This document shows, in pieces, positions 1 through 5,868 of a stretch of DNA of 5,868 nucleotides (position 1 is its first letter; the number at the start of each line of letters is the position of its first letter). This DNA is from Nitrospirota bacterium (GTDB lineage: Bacteria; Nitrospirota; Leptospirillia; Leptospirillales; Leptospirillaceae). The DNA is taken from assembly GCA_021828525.1 (NCBI GenBank), contig JAJZGM010000089.1, forward strand, positions 1 to 5,868. The letters run 5' to 3'. The notes under the pieces were generated by a model. The model searched no databases. It saw nothing but the letters and a program-made list of their open reading frames with translations, and was not told the DNA's origin. The translations under genes and the position numbers were made by a program.

Positions 1-377
1 GCCTCCACATAGCACCGGGTGGTGGTCGCAATCGCGGACAGATGCTTGAGAAGATTGAGGGAGAGTCTCTCCCCCGAAAGGAGGTCTAAAAAAGGCCCGG
101 AGAGGACTCCGACGACCTGGCCGGGCTCAAGCGCCCCACCCTCCGGAACCTTCCAGTTCACAGCCACCTCTCCCCCAAGAAGGGAAAAGATCCTGGGAAT
201 GAAGGGAGCCCCGGCAAGGACCCCCGACTCTTCCGCCATGATCGCCGCCTCGGCCCTCCGGTTGGAGTCCGGGTCCGAAAAGAAAAGACGGCTCGTCAGG
301 TCCCCTTCGGGGAGATCCTCCTCCAGGAATGCCGCAAGGGCCCGGTCGACCGTGGAGGGAAGAAGACCCCCGATCAT
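1..377 (-). CDS. nadC: Quinolinate phosphoribosyltransferase (nicotinate-nucleotide pyrophosphorylase, decarboxylating), N-terminal part, cut by window edge
   Basis: NadC makes nicotinate mononucleotide from quinolinate and PRPP, releasing pyrophosphate and CO2, in the cytosolic de novo NAD pathway. Only the first 125 codons (plus two bases) are in the window. The protein begins MIGGLLPSTVDRALAAFLEE. Family signatures follow in the right order and spacing: GDLTS at residues 25-29, a region resembling the N-terminal beta domain with EESGVLAG at 49-56, then GER at 102-104 and LNLLKHLSAIAT at 107-118, matching the family pattern GERxxLNxLQxLSGIAT. R104 probably corresponds to the substrate-binding arginine supplied by the partner subunit. 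The catalytic barrel with its lysines and arginines lies off the left edge, so activity cannot be judged. The ATG overlaps the valS stop as ATGA and is preceded by GGGGAG at 5 nt, which supports this start and translational coupling to valS. Gly-to-Ala in the usual LSGIAT is a mild variation. Identification rests on the motifs, read by eye. Confidence 0.93.
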   Translation of the reverse strand, partial: MIGGLLPSTVDRALAAFLEEDLPEGDLTSRLFFSDPDSNRRAEAAIMAEESGVLAGAPFIPRIFSLLGGEVAVNWKVPEGGALEPGQVVGVLSGPFLDLLSGERLSLNLLKHLSAIATTTRCYVE

Positions 378-3055
378 GGCGTCTCCCCAAGAAAAGCCCT
401 GACCCGGTCAAGAGCCACCTCAAGCCCTTTTCTCTCCTCCTCGAGGGTGACAACAAGCCCCCTGTCCTTTTCCACTACCTCGGGAGGGGCTTTCCGGACA
501 AAATCCTCCCGACAAAGCCGGCCCGAAACCTCCGCGATCTTCTCCCGGACCTTCAGAATCTCCTTCTCGAGTCTGTCGGCCTCCCGGGAAAAGTCCACCA
601 GACCTCCGAGTCCCAAGACCAGATACCCGTCCCGGAAGGGGGCCCGAAGCCCCTTGAGAGCGGGATCCGTGGCCCGGGAAAGCCTGCCGAGCCGTTCGAG
701 AAAGGGCCAGAGAGCCGCCGGGTCTCCCGCATCCCGAGACGAAAGAACCAGGGCTGAGGTGATCTCCTGCGTCGGAGGAATCTTCATGACGCTCCGGGTC
801 TGCCGGACCGACCCGACCATGCTCCGGATCCGGTCAAAGGGCTCCCCCCATCCCTCGGGGATTCGTCCGGCGAGGAGAGGGCTCTCGCCCGTGCCCGTGC
901 ATCCGTTGGAAAAACCAAAGAGGCCTGAGAGTTCTTCGGTCACAAAGGGCATGATCGGATGGGCCAGGTCGAGAAGGATCGAACCGACCGTGAGCAGAGT
1001 CCTGGCCGTTTCAATTCGGAGCGGATCGGAAGGATCCCGCTCAAAGTCCCCCTTCGTAGCCTCGAGATACCAGTCGCAGAAGAGGCTCCAGGTAAACCGG
1101 TAGACAAGGAGGGCTCCCTCGTCATAGCGGTAGGACTCCATCGCCTCCCGGTAGGCGGTCTGGAGCCTTGCGAGTTCTGAGAGGATCCAGCGGTTTGCGA
1201 TCCCCTGGCAGGAGGCCAGATCGTCAAGAGGGGGTGTCCCGGGAGGGACGACCAGGGAGATGTAGCGGAAGGCACTCCAAAGTTTCGAGACAAAGTTCCG
1301 GGCGGCTTCCACCCGTTCGACCGAAAGGCGGATATCCCGTCCGGGCGTGGCCAGAAGGACCAGGGAGAGTCGGAAGGCATCGGTTCCGTAGCGTTCCATG
1401 AGCTCCAGGGGGTCAACCACGTTTCCCCGGCTCTTGGTCATCTTTTGCCCGAACTCGTCCCGGACCAGGGCATGGATATAGATATCCCGGAAAGGAACCC
1501 GTCCGGTGAGGTAGAGCCCCATCATGATCATTCGGGCAACCCAGAAAAACAGGATGTCGAATCCCGTGACCAGAAGGTTCGTCGGGTAGAAGCGCCGGAG
1601 ATCCGGCGTCTCGTCGGGCCAGCCCATCGTCGCGAAGGGCCACAGGGCCGAGGAAAACCATGTGTCGAGGACATCGGGGTCCCGCACGAGGTTGATTCCC
1701 CCGCAATGCGGACAGACCTCCGGATCATTCCGGAGCACCGAAAGATGGTGACAGTCCTGGCAGGTCCAGGCCGGAATCCGGTGGCCCCACCAAATCTGCC
1801 GGGAGATGCACCAGTCCCGGATATTATCGATCCATTCGAAGTAGGTCTTCTCCCAGTTGTCGGGAAAAAACCGGATCTCCCCCGCATCGACCGCCTCCCG
1901 GGCCCGGGCCGCCAAGGGGGCCATCCGCACGAACCACTGCAGCGAGAGGCGCGGCTCGACCTCTGTCTGACAGCGGTAGCAGACTCCGATGGCATTCTTG
2001 TGGGGCTCCCGACGCACGAGATTCTCGCCCGAATCGAGCACTTCCACGGCCCTGACACGGGCCTTTTCCCGTGGCAGCCCCGACAGGGGACCGGCCTGGG
2101 CATTCATGACTCCCCGTTCGTCGATCACGGACAAGGCTCCCAGACCATGTCGCTGTCCGATCTCGAAGTCGACCATCGAATGGCTGGGGGTGATCTTGAG
2201 GACCCCTGTCCCGAAGCCGGGGTCGACTGTCGTGTCGGTCACCACGGGAATCGTCCGGTCGGTCATGGGAACCCTTACCCGCCGTCCCACCCAGGCCGCA
2301 TATCGGTCATCCTCCGGATGGACGGCCAAGGCCAGGTCGGCCACCACCGTCTCAGGTCGTGTCGTGGCCACCAAAAGGGAGTCCTCCGGCCGCTCGGCAT
2401 CAACGTACCGGATGAAATAGAGCTCCCCTTCCCGATCCAGATGGGTCACCTCAACGTCGGAGAGCGCCGTCAGGCAGCGGGGACACCAGTGGATCATCCG
2501 TTCGGCCCGGTAGAGGGCCCCGTCCTCGTAAAGGCGGACGAAGACCTCCCTGACCGCCCGGGAAAACCCCGGGTCCATCGTGAAGCGCTCGTGATCCCAG
2601 GAAAGAGAGGCCCCCAGACGCCGGATCTGGTCGAGGATCCCTGAACCGATCGATTCCTTCCAGCGCCAGACACGCTCGACGAAGGCCTCACGCCCCAGGC
2701 TCTTGTAATCCACTCCCTCGGCCCTGAGCTGCCTTTCTACAACGTTCTGGGCGGCAATCCCCGCGTGATCGATGCCCGGGATCCAGAGAACGTCCCGTCC
2801 CTGTATTCTCCGATACCGGGCGGCCACATCCTGGATCGTCAGGTTGAGGGCGTGGCCCATATGAAGGCGGCCTGTAATGTTCGGAGGGGGAACAACCATC
2901 GAAAAGGGCTCACCCTTGGGACCTCCGGAGGAGGCTCCGCGGCTCCATCGAGCAAGACACCTGGCCTCCGCACCTTCCCATTCAAAACGCTTGGGAAGAC
3001 CCGAAGAAGGTCCACCAGAATCCTGCAATCCATCAAGAAAATCGCTCTCACTCAT
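374..3055 (-). CDS. valS: Valyl-tRNA synthetase, complete
   Basis: ValS charges tRNA-Val with valine and hydrolyses mischarged threonine. The 893-residue length is normal for a bacterial enzyme. Visible in order: class I signature HMGH at 65-68 after PPPNITG; GIDHAG at 94-99; CP1 editing domain about 200-350 with TTRPET at 231-236 and GTGVLKITP at 282-290; Cys pairs C191/C194 with C359/C362 and C432/C435 with C448/C451, likely two zinc sites; NIRDWCISRQIWWGHRIPAW at 411-430; DVLDTWFSSALWPF at 461-474; second signature KMTKS at 538-542 (usually KMSKS); anticodon-binding helical domain about 620-760 with FCDWYLEATK; C-terminal coiled-coil tRNA-binding arm about 824-893. This arm and DVLDTWFSS separate it from IleS and LeuS. 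A Ser (S293) replaces the usual first Asp of the HDxxD editing motif. The ATG is the furthest upstream possible in frame because a TGA lies two codons before it. No strong Shine-Dalgarno is seen there (GGATGAAGA only). It starts 26 bases after the mltG stop and overlaps nadC by 4 bases. Confidence 0.98.
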   Translation of the reverse strand: MSESDFLDGLQDSGGPSSGLPKRFEWEGAEARCLARWSRGASSGGPKGEPFSMVVPPPNITGRLHMGHALNLTIQDVAARYRRIQGRDVLWIPGIDHAGIAAQNVVERQLRAEGVDYKSLGREAFVERVWRWKESIGSGILDQIRRLGASLSWDHERFTMDPGFSRAVREVFVRLYEDGALYRAERMIHWCPRCLTALSDVEVTHLDREGELYFIRYVDAERPEDSLLVATTRPETVVADLALAVHPEDDRYAAWVGRRVRVPMTDRTIPVVTDTTVDPGFGTGVLKITPSHSMVDFEIGQRHGLGALSVIDERGVMNAQAGPLSGLPREKARVRAVEVLDSGENLVRREPHKNAIGVCYRCQTEVEPRLSLQWFVRMAPLAARAREAVDAGEIRFFPDNWEKTYFEWIDNIRDWCISRQIWWGHRIPAWTCQDCHHLSVLRNDPEVCPHCGGINLVRDPDVLDTWFSSALWPFATMGWPDETPDLRRFYPTNLLVTGFDILFFWVARMIMMGLYLTGRVPFRDIYIHALVRDEFGQKMTKSRGNVVDPLELMERYGTDAFRLSLVLLATPGRDIRLSVERVEAARNFVSKLWSAFRYISLVVPPGTPPLDDLASCQGIANRWILSELARLQTAYREAMESYRYDEGALLVYRFTWSLFCDWYLEATKGDFERDPSDPLRIETARTLLTVGSILLDLAHPIMPFVTEELSGLFGFSNGCTGTGESPLLAGRIPEGWGEPFDRIRSMVGSVRQTRSVMKIPPTQEITSALVLSSRDAGDPAALWPFLERLGRLSRATDPALKGLRAPFRDGYLVLGLGGLVDFSREADRLEKEILKVREKIAEVSGRLCREDFVRKAPPEVVEKDRGLVVTLEEERKGLEVALDRVRAFLGETP
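383..388 (-). promoter_or_regulatory. Ribosome binding site for nadC
   Basis: On the minus strand GGGGAG lies 5 nt before the nadC ATG, inside the last codons of valS (Gly-Glu). It is a strong Shine-Dalgarno match at good spacing and supports the start that overlaps the valS stop. Confidence 0.75.
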
Positions 3056-3081
3056 TCTTCATCCATTCTTCGCTCATGGGG

Positions 3082-4119
3082 TTATTGGGAGTCCGTCTCC
3101 GGGGAGCTTCCCCTTTTATCCCGCAGGATCCGTCGGATAGCCCTGTCGTGCTCCGACAGGGTCCGGGAAAAAATGGAGGGAGATCCGTGACCGTCCGAGA
3201 CGAAGTAGAGATAGGGCACATCCTTCGCAAAGACGACGGCCTGGAGGGCTTGGGCTCCGGGATTGTCGATGGGCGTAGGCGGAAGTCCTTCATGAAGGTA
3301 GGTGTTGTAAAGGGAATCAATCTTCAGGTCTCCTGCCTTCAGGTGGTGGCGATGGGGGAGGAGATAGAGGATCGTCGGATCGCTCTGGAGCTTCATGCCG
3401 TTGTGGAGGCGGTTCAGGAAGACTCCTGCGATCAGCGGCATCTCTTTTGACGATCCCGCCTCTTTCTGGATGATGGAGGCCAACGTCACTCCCTGGTTGA
3501 CGGTCAGGCCCCTCTCTCGGAGGCGGGATTGCCAGTCGGGGACCATCACCCTCCAGAACCGGGAGACCATCATCGAAAGAACCTCCCGGGAGGTCGACCC
3601 CTTCGAAAAATAATAGGTGTTCGGGAAGAGATATCCTTCCAGGGAGGTGGAGGGGACATCGAGCTGGCGAAGAAAGTCCCGATCGCTCATGAGGGCCAGA
3701 TTTTCGTCAATCGTCCCGACTCCCAGACGCGTCATGCGGGCCGCCACCTGGGCGATGGTGAATCCTTCCGGAACGGTCAGCTTCCGGTAATACTTCTGGC
3801 CGGCCACCAGATCCCAGAGGATCCGGTAGGGGCGGTTTCCGGGAATGATTTCGTACTCCCCTTCCCGAATGCTGCGGGCCAAGCCGAGAATGTCACTCCA
3901 GAAGATCACCGTTTCCGGGGAAGAGACGGCGCCTTTTCTGGCCAGCGTCTGGATCACCTGGCGGAAGGGCGTCCCGTGGGAGACAGTCAGGAGAAAGGGA
4001 GCCGCCTCCTCTCCAGGAGGTCCAAAAAAGGCATAAAGGGACCACCCCACTCCAAGCACAAGGAGAAAAAGAAAAAAGACAGTCATTCGCCGGAGGGTGG
4101 AAAGGAGAGGGAATCTCAC
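3082..4119 (-). CDS. mltG: Endolytic murein transglycosylase MltG (YceG-like), complete
   Basis: MltG is an inner-membrane lytic transglycosylase that cleaves nascent glycan strands and is thought to release them from the membrane. The 345-residue protein has a short basic N-terminus, one membrane segment about residues 12-33 (TVFFLFLLVLGVGWSLYAFF), so the rest should be periplasmic. A LysM-like region about 43-110 precedes the catalytic YceG domain: KLTVPEGFT at 113-121, EGYLFPNTYYF at 161-171, ASIIQKEAG at 214-222 with E220 the expected catalytic glutamate (E218 in E. coli), FLNRL and LQSDPTILY at 244-252, YNTYLHEGLPPTPIDNPG at 271-288, and YLYFVSDG with FSRTLSEHDRAI near the end. It starts with GTG overlapping the ruvX stop (GTGA). 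An in-frame ATG at residue 12 is possible but has no Shine-Dalgarno and would remove the basic residues before the membrane helix. Sequences AAAGG at 10 nt and AGGG at 3 nt precede the GTG. All key residues looked for are present. Confidence 0.97.
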   Translation of the reverse strand: MRFPLLSTLRRMTVFFLFLLVLGVGWSLYAFFGPPGEEAAPFLLTVSHGTPFRQVIQTLARKGAVSSPETVIFWSDILGLARSIREGEYEIIPGNRPYRILWDLVAGQKYYRKLTVPEGFTIAQVAARMTRLGVGTIDENLALMSDRDFLRQLDVPSTSLEGYLFPNTYYFSKGSTSREVLSMMVSRFWRVMVPDWQSRLRERGLTVNQGVTLASIIQKEAGSSKEMPLIAGVFLNRLHNGMKLQSDPTILYLLPHRHHLKAGDLKIDSLYNTYLHEGLPPTPIDNPGAQALQAVVFAKDVPYLYFVSDGHGSPSIFSRTLSEHDRAIRRILRDKRGSSPETDSQ

Positions 4120-4619
4120 CGGCCCTGGGCCTTTCCTTTCATGGGGATAACGGGAGAACCCACCGTCCCGGGAGGGGATATCTCCTTGAGTCCCGCCACC
4201 ACCTCGTCAAGAAATCCCTGGAGGAGAAGGACCGCCGCGACGTCATCGCAGAACTCCTTCCTCCCAGGGGGACGTTTTCTTCGGGATTTAAGCTCCCGGG
4301 CCCGGGCCGATGTCTGCCCTTCGTCATGGAAAAAGACCGGAAGGGATAGGCGTTTTCCGAGGCTCCGGCCCGTCTCGAGAAAGAGGGGAGCCCGGGGATT
4401 CGGATCCCCGCTCAGATGGTAGAACGGAACACCGAAGACCAGGCCCGCAACGTCATTTTCGCAAACAAGAGTTGCCAATTTTATCAGGACCTCCTCGTCC
4501 GGGGGGACCAAAAGAAGGTCTTCCCCCTTTCTGGCAAGAATTCCCAGGGGTCGTGCCAGGATCCGGGTGGGATCAGAGATGGCAAGGCCTATTCGCCTGC
4601 CGCCCCAGTCAACCCCCAT
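4116..4619 (-). CDS. ruvX: RuvX/YqgF family protein (putative Holliday junction resolvase / pre-16S rRNA nuclease)
   Basis: YqgF proteins have an RNase H-like fold. In E. coli the protein is tied to 16S rRNA 5'-end maturation, and homologues have been described as Holliday junction resolvases. From the ATG at 4619 the product has 167 residues against about 138 in E. coli. It opens with MGVDWGGRRIGLAISDP, matching the family pattern LGxDxGxKRIGxAxSD with D4 as the first acidic site. FGVP at 62-65 corresponds to the usual GLP motif, HDEGQTS at 98-104 to HDERxT with E100, and DDVAAVLLLQGFLDE at 125-139 to DxxAAxxIL with D125. The usual Arg after HDE is Gly101, and the LPxNxDG loop is replaced by VPFYHLSGD. 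About 28 residues follow the usual end of the fold. Start choice: ATG at 4619 has GGGAG 5 nt upstream and places the first motif right at the N-terminus; ATGs at 4637 and 4652 are in frame but poorly supported by ribosome binding sites. It sits between alaS and mltG, a common linkage. Confidence 0.9.
   Translation of the reverse strand: MGVDWGGRRIGLAISDPTRILARPLGILARKGEDLLLVPPDEEVLIKLATLVCENDVAGLVFGVPFYHLSGDPNPRAPLFLETGRSLGKRLSLPVFFHDEGQTSARARELKSRRKRPPGRKEFCDDVAAVLLLQGFLDEVVAGLKEISPPGTVGSPVIPMKGKAQGR
4130..4139 (-). promoter_or_regulatory. Possible ribosome binding site for mltG
   Basis: On the minus strand the purine-rich stretch AAAGGAAAGG ends 10 nt before the mltG GTG, within the end of ruvX. 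A second short match, AGGG, is only 3 nt away. Spacing is not ideal for either, but with the GTGA overlap this favours the GTG start over the internal ATG at codon 12, which has no purine-rich site before it. Confidence 0.45.
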
Positions 4620-4624
4620 GAGTA

Positions 4625-4629
4625 CTCCC
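4625..4629 (-). promoter_or_regulatory. Ribosome binding site that decides the ruvX start
   Basis: On the minus strand GGGAG lies 5 nt (TACTC) before the ATG at 4619. The two upstream in-frame ATGs (4637, 4652) lack a comparable site, so this site is the main reason for choosing the shorter 167-residue product. Confidence 0.6.
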
Positions 4630-4654
4630 GCTGGCATTGTCGGATAATCCATCG

Positions 4655-5868
4655 TCAGGAGCCGACCAGGGTTCTCAAGGCTTCCTCGCGGATCTCGGTG
4701 CGCACCGTGTCGAGAAAGACCGGCCAGGAGGGAGGAGGAGCGCCTCCCCCTTCGGCCCAGGTAGGCCGCCCGCCCCCCTTTCCTCCAAGGGTCACGGCCA
4801 TTTTTCGGATCCAGGAGTTGACGGGAAAGCGCTTTTCCAGGTCCTGCGAGGCCCATCCCAAAAGCAACACCTGGTCTTCGGTCCGTCCTGCAAGGATGAT
4901 GAAGCCCGAAGGGATGCGACCCTTCAGAATGTCCATCCTGAGGCGGAGATCGCGCCCGTCACGGCAGTCCACCGCCGCCACCAGAATGCGGATATCCCCC
5001 GCCACGATGCTTTCTCCCAGCATGCCGGAAGTCTCAACCTCGAAGAGATGCGACTTCGTGGCCCGAAGCTCCTGTTCAAGGGTTTCCCGAGCCTTCTCGT
5101 CCGACTCGAGACGGTCGAGGATCCGTCCGCCCGGAGTCCGGAGGAAGCCTCTGATGGCGGAGAGCTCTTCGCGCCATTTCTTCCCCTGACCATAGGCGGC
5201 GCTTCCGGCCAGGGCCTCGATCCTGCGTGTTCCGGCAGCCACTCCGGACTCGGAGAGCACATAGAGAAGACCAATCTCGGAAAGTTCATGAACATGAGTG
5301 CCGCCGCACAGCTCCACCGACATGCCGGGGACTTCCACGACGCGGACCCGGTCCCCGTACTTCTCTCCGAAAAAGGCCAGAGCTCCTCCCGCCAGGGCTT
5401 CCTGGCGGTTTTTTTCCGAGATTCTGACCGCTTCTCCTGTGGCAATCCAGTCGTTGACCAGCGTCTCGATTCTTTCGGTCTGCAGGGGAGTCAGCGGCTC
5501 CCCGTGGGTAAAGTCGAAACGGAGACGGTCGGGGAGAACGAGGGATCCGGCCTGGCGGACATGGTCCCCCAGAACCTTCCGGAGGGCGGCATGCAAAAGG
5601 TGGGTGGCTGTGTGGTGGATCCGGGCACCGCGCCGCCAGGACGGGTCCACGGACAGGCGCACGGGCTCTCCAACGGCCAGTGTTCCCGTCCGGACACGGC
5701 CCCGATGAGAAATCCAGCCCGGGTAGGGGCGATAGACCGACTCCACCGAAATCTCGCCGGAGGGACCCGTGATCACTCCCCGATCCCCGACCTGGCCTCC
5801 TCCTTCCGGATAAAACGGGCTCACGCCGGACACCAACTCGACCTCCTCCCCTTCCGACACCTTTTGAA
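4655..5868 (-). CDS. alaS: Alanyl-tRNA synthetase, C-terminal part (editing and C-Ala domains), cut by window edge
   Basis: AlaS charges tRNA-Ala and hydrolyses Ser- and Gly-tRNA-Ala. The window holds the last 403 codons; the aminoacylation half lies beyond the right edge, and the frame stays open to that edge. Counting from the first whole codon, PFYPEGGGQVGDRG begins at residue 17 (usually PFYAESGGQ). The editing-domain zinc motifs are intact: HTATH at 85-89 and CGGTH at 187-191. RFDF at 116-119 and SESGVAAGTRRIEA at 205-218 also match the family. A helical, charged segment about 249-278 likely forms the linker coiled coil. The DHHA1/C-Ala domain ends the protein with GGKGGGRPTWAEGGG at 361-375, where Thr-Trp replaces the usual Asp-x after GGRP. 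The full protein should be near 880-900 residues, judged from the family. The GTG at 5860 is an internal valine codon, not a start. The stop lies 35 bases before the chosen ruvX start. A stand-alone AlaX editing protein is unlikely because of the C-Ala domain. Confidence 0.96.
   Translation of the reverse strand, partial: QKVSEGEEVELVSGVSPFYPEGGGQVGDRGVITGPSGEISVESVYRPYPGWISHRGRVRTGTLAVGEPVRLSVDPSWRRGARIHHTATHLLHAALRKVLGDHVRQAGSLVLPDRLRFDFTHGEPLTPLQTERIETLVNDWIATGEAVRISEKNRQEALAGGALAFFGEKYGDRVRVVEVPGMSVELCGGTHVHELSEIGLLYVLSESGVAAGTRRIEALAGSAAYGQGKKWREELSAIRGFLRTPGGRILDRLESDEKARETLEQELRATKSHLFEVETSGMLGESIVAGDIRILVAAVDCRDGRDLRLRMDILKGRIPSGFIILAGRTEDQVLLLGWASQDLEKRFPVNSWIRKMAVTLGGKGGGRPTWAEGGGAPPPSWPVFLDTVRTEIREEALRTLVGS

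Noticed and set aside
127..456. A 109-codon minus-strand frame over the valS-nadC junction.
   Set aside because: It is out of frame with both valS and nadC; the nadC frame from 377 carries clear family motifs.
1895..1911. A 17-base identical sequence, containing the palindrome CCCGGGCCCGGG, also present at 4293-4309.
   Set aside because: Both copies encode an Ala-Arg-Ala-Arg-Glu stretch (in ValS and in RuvX) with the same favoured codons, so chance and codon bias explain it better than a dispersed repeat.
1445..2644. A 399-codon open frame on the plus strand, antisense to valS.
   Set aside because: It lies wholly inside valS, whose motifs are intact. The translation is rich in Arg, Gly, Pro and His with no recognisable domain, as expected for the antisense of a GC-rich gene.
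3056..3081. Possible T-box, attenuator or promoter upstream of valS.
   Set aside because: The gap is only 26 bases, with no hairpin plus T-tract, and upstream sequence is the coding end of mltG. There is no room for a T-box.
3529..4422. A 297-codon open frame on the plus strand across mltG and ruvX.
   Set aside because: It is antisense to two well-supported genes across their overlap. Its low-complexity, Arg/Gly/Pro/Lys-rich product matches no family I recognise.
4620..4856. N-terminal extension of ruvX up to an ATG at 4856, inside alaS.
   Set aside because: It would overlap the conserved end of alaS by about 200 bases, and the extra residues are Arg/Gly/Ser-rich with no family match.
5858..5860. 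GTG as a start of a separate 401-codon AlaX-like gene.
   Set aside because: The frame stays open to the window edge, and the protein carries editing and C-Ala domains in the arrangement of full AlaS, so this GTG is most likely an internal valine.

Overview
The window is a gene-dense, GC-rich bacterial chromosomal segment with every gene on the minus strand, so it is transcribed from right to left. In transcription order it holds the C-terminal part of alaS (alanyl-tRNA synthetase, running off the right edge), ruvX/yqgF (RNase H-fold protein), mltG (membrane-anchored endolytic murein transglycosylase, YceG family), a complete valS (valyl-tRNA synthetase) and the N-terminal part of nadC (quinolinate phosphoribosyltransferase, running off the left edge). 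These are housekeeping genes. I see no mobile element, CRISPR array, RNA gene, defence locus or obvious pseudogene.

The genes are packed like an operon. ruvX and mltG share a 4-base overlap (GTGA), valS and nadC share a 4-base overlap (ATGA), mltG and valS are separated by 26 bases, and alaS and ruvX by 2 to 35 bases depending on the ruvX start. No non-coding gap is long enough for a conventional promoter plus terminator, and I see no hairpin with a T-tract between genes. The first promoter should lie beyond the right edge, upstream of alaS, and the last gene beyond the left edge.

Taken together the cluster joins translation (two class-defining tRNA synthetases, both with proofreading domains), RNA/DNA maintenance (RuvX), cell-wall strand release (MltG) and NAD biosynthesis (NadC). 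A direct biochemical pathway linking them is not evident; shared expression with growth is the simpler reading. alaS-ruvX-mltG is a familiar arrangement in several bacterial phyla, including Deltaproteobacteria-like and Nitrospirota lineages. Gene order, GC-richness and mixed codon choice made me think of Nitrospirota (Leptospirillum-like), but this is a low-confidence impression that only a database search could settle.

I did not find an exciting undescribed system. The items worth a second look are local: a Ser in place of a usual Asp in the ValS editing pocket, a GGRPTW motif in place of the usual GGRPD-type motif in the AlaS C-terminal domain, a divergent RuvX with altered motifs and a C-terminal tail, and a nine-codon open frame overlapping a valS start that lacks a clear ribosome binding site.
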